Source of the DNA: DAOTTY01 sp964451095
GTDB taxonomy: Bacteria; Chloroflexota; Anaerolineae; Aggregatilineales; Phototrophicaceae
Direction: 5' to 3'
NCBI GenBank assembly: GCA_964451095.1
Contig: CAYVGI010000005.1
Location: 1 to 64,000 of the forward strand
Length of the DNA: 64,000 nucleotides
Part shown: piece after piece, positions 61,196 through 64,000 of the stretch
Layout of the letters: every line of letters starts with the position of its first letter
How positions within the stretch are numbered: the stretch's first letter is position 1
Translations under genes and position numbers: made by a program
The notes under the pieces: model-generated
Database searches by the model: none
What the model was told of the DNA's origin: nothing
Seen by the model: only the letters and a program-made list of their open reading frames with translations

Positions 61196-62566
61196 CTACT
61201 TCAAAATGTAGTATGTGCCCTTTTTAGACCCCAACTTAACCAGAATGCCCTTGTCCACCATATCCGCCAAGTCCAGGCGCAGTGTCTCTGCAGAGACGCC
61301 CTGGCACAGCGAACGATACTCCCGATTCGTGATAGAACCGTTCGTGCGGATATATTCCAGCGCCTTTGCCTGGCGGTGGTTGGTGTTCTTCACCCACTTG
61401 GGGATTTCCTGCTGTTCGCGCTGGTTAAACAACGTAACCGCGAAGCTGTACGGGCGGGCGTCGAAGCTGGGCGGCTTGTGCCCCGCTTTTTCCATGACTT
61501 CGATCATGCGGTCGATGCCCAGCCCCAGTTCTTCAATGTAACCCCACTGGAACAAACCGTTCACGATGCGTGGGTTGCGGCTGAAGTGCTCGTCCTTGAT
61601 GTTTTCCACGGTGATGAAGCCCGGCAACCCGCCCGGCGAAATCACTTCTAGGCGGTCGGAATACATGCGGATTTCGATGCGCCGCCCCTTCAGGCGATAA
61701 TCACGGTGGCAGACCGCGTTCACGATTGCCTCACGCACAGCAAACTGGGGATACTCAGTCGTTTCTTCGCGCTCTAGCCCCTTCACCACCGCGCTTACCG
61801 CCATCTCACTCCAGATGAGGTTCCACGCACTTTCGATCAGGCGTGGGAGGGGTCCGGTAAGCTCCTCGCGGCGGGTGTAACCGGCTAAGCCGTTCTCACC
61901 GCGCGGCGATTTGCCCACGAACTTCACAAACACGACGCTGGACTGGGGCAGCCACTGCTGCGGATACTCGCTGAACAGTAGCACGCCGCTCATGGTGGGG
62001 CAGCCGTTCTGGTCAATCGCGCCGATCTCCCGCAGGAGTTCGTTACGGTCTTCGTTGATGGGGCGCTTGGTTCGCTCGGCACGCTTTTTGAGGTATTCCT
62101 CCAGCACCTTTTCGCTGAAGTCCATCTTGGTTGCGTTTGGCACCGTCTCAGACTCAAAATCGCCTGTGCTCTTGGCGCTGGCAAGCTTGAGGATTTCCTG
62201 CCCGCCCAGCGGGCGGTTGCTGTCGCCGCTGCGGATGAGCACCCGCCCATCGGTTAGCGCGTGCAGTTCGATGCTGCGCGGCACCCGCAGCGTGTAGATG
62301 ACACCGCTGTCGGTCTCAACCTGTTCCAGGTTGCCCACCACCACGGGCGGGTTGCAGATGCCGTCTACCTCTGCCAGCGTTTCCTCAATTTTATCTCGAT
62401 CCACTTTGTCAACCGGGTTGCCGTCCTCATCCAGCCCAATTGCCAGCGTACCGCCCTCTGTGTTGGCGAACGCAACCAGCGTTTCCGCAATGGGTGTCGC
62501 GTCTGGTTCTGCGAAGAACGCAAAACGCGGTCCCTGCCCTAATTGGATGAAGTCCGGGTTTGGCAT
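61196..62566 (-). CDS. AlbA_2 (Schlafen-type) / HATPase_c_4 regulator
   Basis: A 456-residue protein often labelled ATP-binding or RecG-like regulator. The N terminus is an AlbA_2-type nucleic-acid domain (ETLVAFANTEGGTLAIGLDEDG, residues 27-48, then VLIRSGDSNRPLGGQEI). The middle is the helical linker. An HATPase_c_4 block follows (FAVREAIVNAVCHRDYRLKGRRIEIRMYSDRLEVISPGGLPG, about 270-310). The C terminus is a winged helix (ALEYIRTNGSITNREYRSLCQGVSAETLRLDLADMVDKGILVKLG). Related proteins regulate transcription or act in defence. The downstream kinase starts 1 nt after its stop. Confidence 0.85.
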   Translation of the reverse strand: MPNPDFIQLGQGPRFAFFAEPDATPIAETLVAFANTEGGTLAIGLDEDGNPVDKVDRDKIEETLAEVDGICNPPVVVGNLEQVETDSGVIYTLRVPRSIELHALTDGRVLIRSGDSNRPLGGQEILKLASAKSTGDFESETVPNATKMDFSEKVLEEYLKKRAERTKRPINEDRNELLREIGAIDQNGCPTMSGVLLFSEYPQQWLPQSSVVFVKFVGKSPRGENGLAGYTRREELTGPLPRLIESAWNLIWSEMAVSAVVKGLEREETTEYPQFAVREAIVNAVCHRDYRLKGRRIEIRMYSDRLEVISPGGLPGFITVENIKDEHFSRNPRIVNGLFQWGYIEELGLGIDRMIEVMEKAGHKPPSFDARPYSFAVTLFNQREQQEIPKWVKNTNHRQAKALEYIRTNGSITNREYRSLCQGVSAETLRLDLADMVDKGILVKLGSKKGTYYILK

Positions 62567-62684
62567 GGTATTTGCTCTTAAATCGATTATCGCGTCACAC
62601 TAATGCCACGCATTCTATCACAGTCATGCCCCCCCTGCGACTTTGGTTCCATCCTATCGTCGGGAGAGTGCCCCTACACAAACA

Positions 62685-62697
62685 GGCAAACTTTGCC
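62685..62697. promoter_or_regulatory. Perfect dyad upstream of the aldehyde dehydrogenase
   Basis: GGCAAA-c-TTTGCC lies 25 nt before TATGAT (62722-62727) and about 85 nt before the dehydrogenase start. A related half-site, TTTTGCCAA, occurs again near 62733. It is a candidate operator. Confidence 0.35.
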
Positions 62698-62781
62698 AAA
62701 CTAGGGCGCCAAACAACACACTATGATGCAACTTTTTGCCAAGCGTTGTCCGCCACGAACCTATATTGGAGAAAACCCGAC

Positions 62782-64000
62782 ATGAAAGCACTTCTTGACA
62801 AATTACACATCGAAAGCGTAAACCCTGGCGCTTGCACCGGTCCGGACGGTTGGATAGCAGGCGGCGAGGCGCTTGTGTCCTACAACCCCACAACGAACGA
62901 GCCAATTGCCACCGTCATGCAGGCGACCGAGGACGTTTACAATCAGGTTGTTCAGCACGCGAACGCGGGCTTTACCACTTGGCGCAGCACGCCCGCACCC
63001 AAGCGCGGTGACCTCATCCGTGACCTGGGCAACGCACTGCGCGAGTACCGCGAACCACTGGGCGAACTGGTGTCGCTGGAGATGGGCAAGATCAAAGCAG
63101 AGGGCATTGGCGAAGTGCAGGAGATGATCGACATCTGCGACTTTGCCGTGGGGCTTTCCCGCCAGCTATACGGGCTGTCCATGCACTCGGAGCGCCCCGG
63201 GCACCGCATGTACGAGCAGTGGCACCCGCTGGGTACGGTCGGCATCATCACCGCGTTTAACTTCCCGGTGGCGGTGTGGTCTTGGAATGCGGCAATCGCG
63301 GCGGTGTCTGGCGATACGATGGTGTGGAAGCCGTCTGAGATGACGCCGCTTGTGGCGGTTGCCGTGCAGCACATTGCCAACCGCGTATGTGCTGACCACG
63401 GTGTGAGCGGGGTGTTCACGCTGGCAGTGGGCGGCGCACAGGTGGGGCAGTTGATGACCGCAGACCGCCGCCTGCCGCTGGTGAGCTTTACCGGGTCAAT
63501 CCGCACCGGGCGCAAGGTCGCGCAGGCGGTTGCGAGGCGGCTGGGGCGCGCCATTTTGGAACTGGGCGGCAACAACGGCATCGTCGTGGCGGAGGACGCC
63601 AACCTTGACCTGGCAACGCGGGCGATTCTGTTCGGGGCGGTGGGCACCGCCGGGCAACGCTGCACCACATCGCGGCGTATTATCGCGCAGGAAAGCATCG
63701 CGGGTGAACTGACGGAACGGTTGGTGAAGTATTACCAGCAGGTGCCGGTTGGCGACCCACTGCAAGAGGGCACACTGATGGGTCCGCTGGTGAACGAGCA
63801 GGCGGTCAAAAATATGGAAGCAGCGATAGAGACAGCCAAGGCACAGGGCGGCGAAGTGCTCACCGGGGGCGGTACCCTGCCGGAAAAGGGCGCAAACTTC
63901 GTGCAGCCCACGATCATCCGTATGCCGTCGCAAACGCCGCTGGTGTGTGAGGAGACGTTTGCGCCCATCCTGTACGTGATGACGTACAAAGACCTTGATG
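62782..64000 (+). CDS. Aldehyde dehydrogenase, ALDH7 type, 3' end outside the window
   Basis: The first 406 residues of an NAD-dependent aldehyde dehydrogenase. The N-terminal part (YNPTTNEPIATV, APKRGDLIRDLGNALREY, LVSLEMGKIKAEGIGEVQEMIDICDFAVGLSRQLYG) and the SERPGH block match ALDH7, the alpha-aminoadipic semialdehyde dehydrogenase (antiquitin) group. Key residues are N160 (TAFNFP), K183 (WKPSE), E260 (LELGGNN) and C294 (GQRCTTSRR). It would oxidise a lysine-derived or other semialdehyde. The ATG follows TTGGAGAAAACC. About 100 residues are missing beyond the window edge. Confidence 0.92.
   Translation, partial: MKALLDKLHIESVNPGACTGPDGWIAGGEALVSYNPTTNEPIATVMQATEDVYNQVVQHANAGFTTWRSTPAPKRGDLIRDLGNALREYREPLGELVSLEMGKIKAEGIGEVQEMIDICDFAVGLSRQLYGLSMHSERPGHRMYEQWHPLGTVGIITAFNFPVAVWSWNAAIAAVSGDTMVWKPSEMTPLVAVAVQHIANRVCADHGVSGVFTLAVGGAQVGQLMTADRRLPLVSFTGSIRTGRKVAQAVARRLGRAILELGGNNGIVVAEDANLDLATRAILFGAVGTAGQRCTTSRRIIAQESIAGELTERLVKYYQQVPVGDPLQEGTLMGPLVNEQAVKNMEAAIETAKAQGGEVLTGGGTLPEKGANFVQPTIIRMPSQTPLVCEETFAPILYVMTYKDLD

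Noticed and set aside
1..64000. Search by eye for integrases, transposases, attachment sites, CRISPR arrays and rRNA
   Set aside because: None was found; the only RNA gene is tRNA-Leu, and its 3' end is not duplicated nearby as an attachment site would be.

Overview
The window reads as chromosomal DNA of a bacterium, most likely a member of the Chloroflexota (Anaerolineae-like). This is an inference. It rests on secreted proteins with long Thr/Pro/Ala stalks of the TPTxTP type, frequent GTG and TTG starts behind clear Shine-Dalgarno sites, a coiled-coil insertion in the beta' subunit of RNA polymerase, paired solute-binding/VWA lipoproteins, and a moderately GC-rich composition. No phage, transposase, integrase or CRISPR array was seen. 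Coding density is high and most genes are housekeeping or single-copy accessory genes.

Layout. 1-6.3 kb: an L,D-transpeptidase (cut by the window start), a methyltransferase, a GT-C-like membrane protein, an ABA4-like protein and a second polytopic membrane protein. 6.6-14.3 kb: a left-handed beta-helix sugar-phosphate protein, a MazG-like pyrophosphohydrolase, a LacI regulator, an MscS channel, a DUF58 protein, an MNIO (DUF692-like) enzyme followed by an MFS transporter, and a DnaJ/CbpA-like co-chaperone. 14.4-21.0 kb: a secreted FG-GAP-like protein, an FHA-winged-helix regulator, a Suv3-like RNA helicase, and a membrane protein ending in an altered endonuclease/exonuclease/phosphatase domain. 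21-36.6 kb holds the core information genes: rnc, fabF, ftsY, prfB, rpoC, a secreted glycosidase-like lipoprotein, gyrA and asnB. 36.8-40.7 kb: a phosphomannose-isomerase-like cupin coupled to a non-canonical shikimate dehydrogenase homologue, then a beta-lactamase-fold protein with SH3 modules. A tRNA-Leu(CAG) follows.

41.1-51.2 kb looks like one catabolic region. An acyl-CoA ligase, a LIV-type ABC importer (SBP-H-M-G-F) and an Asp-nucleophile alpha/beta hydrolase lie on the minus strand. An SDR, a thiolase and a thioesterase lie on the plus strand. Together they suggest import, CoA activation and beta-oxidation-like breakdown of a carboxylic acid. 51.3-58.8 kb: xseA-xseB, a GlcG/HbpS protein, two solute-binding-fold proteins (one fused to VWA), a LysM lipoprotein, a NUDIX hydrolase and rplS. 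58.9-64 kb: a sensor histidine kinase transcribed after an AlbA_2/HATPase regulator, and an ALDH7-type aldehyde dehydrogenase cut by the window end.

The points most worth a second look are the VWA/solute-binding pair with a dyad at its promoter, the orphan MNIO-MFS pair, an array of interlocking inverted repeats after xseB, a leaky-terminator structure inside the liv operon, and several enzymes with replaced catalytic or binding residues (RNase III, the EEP domain, the shikimate dehydrogenase homologue, and the GyrA box).
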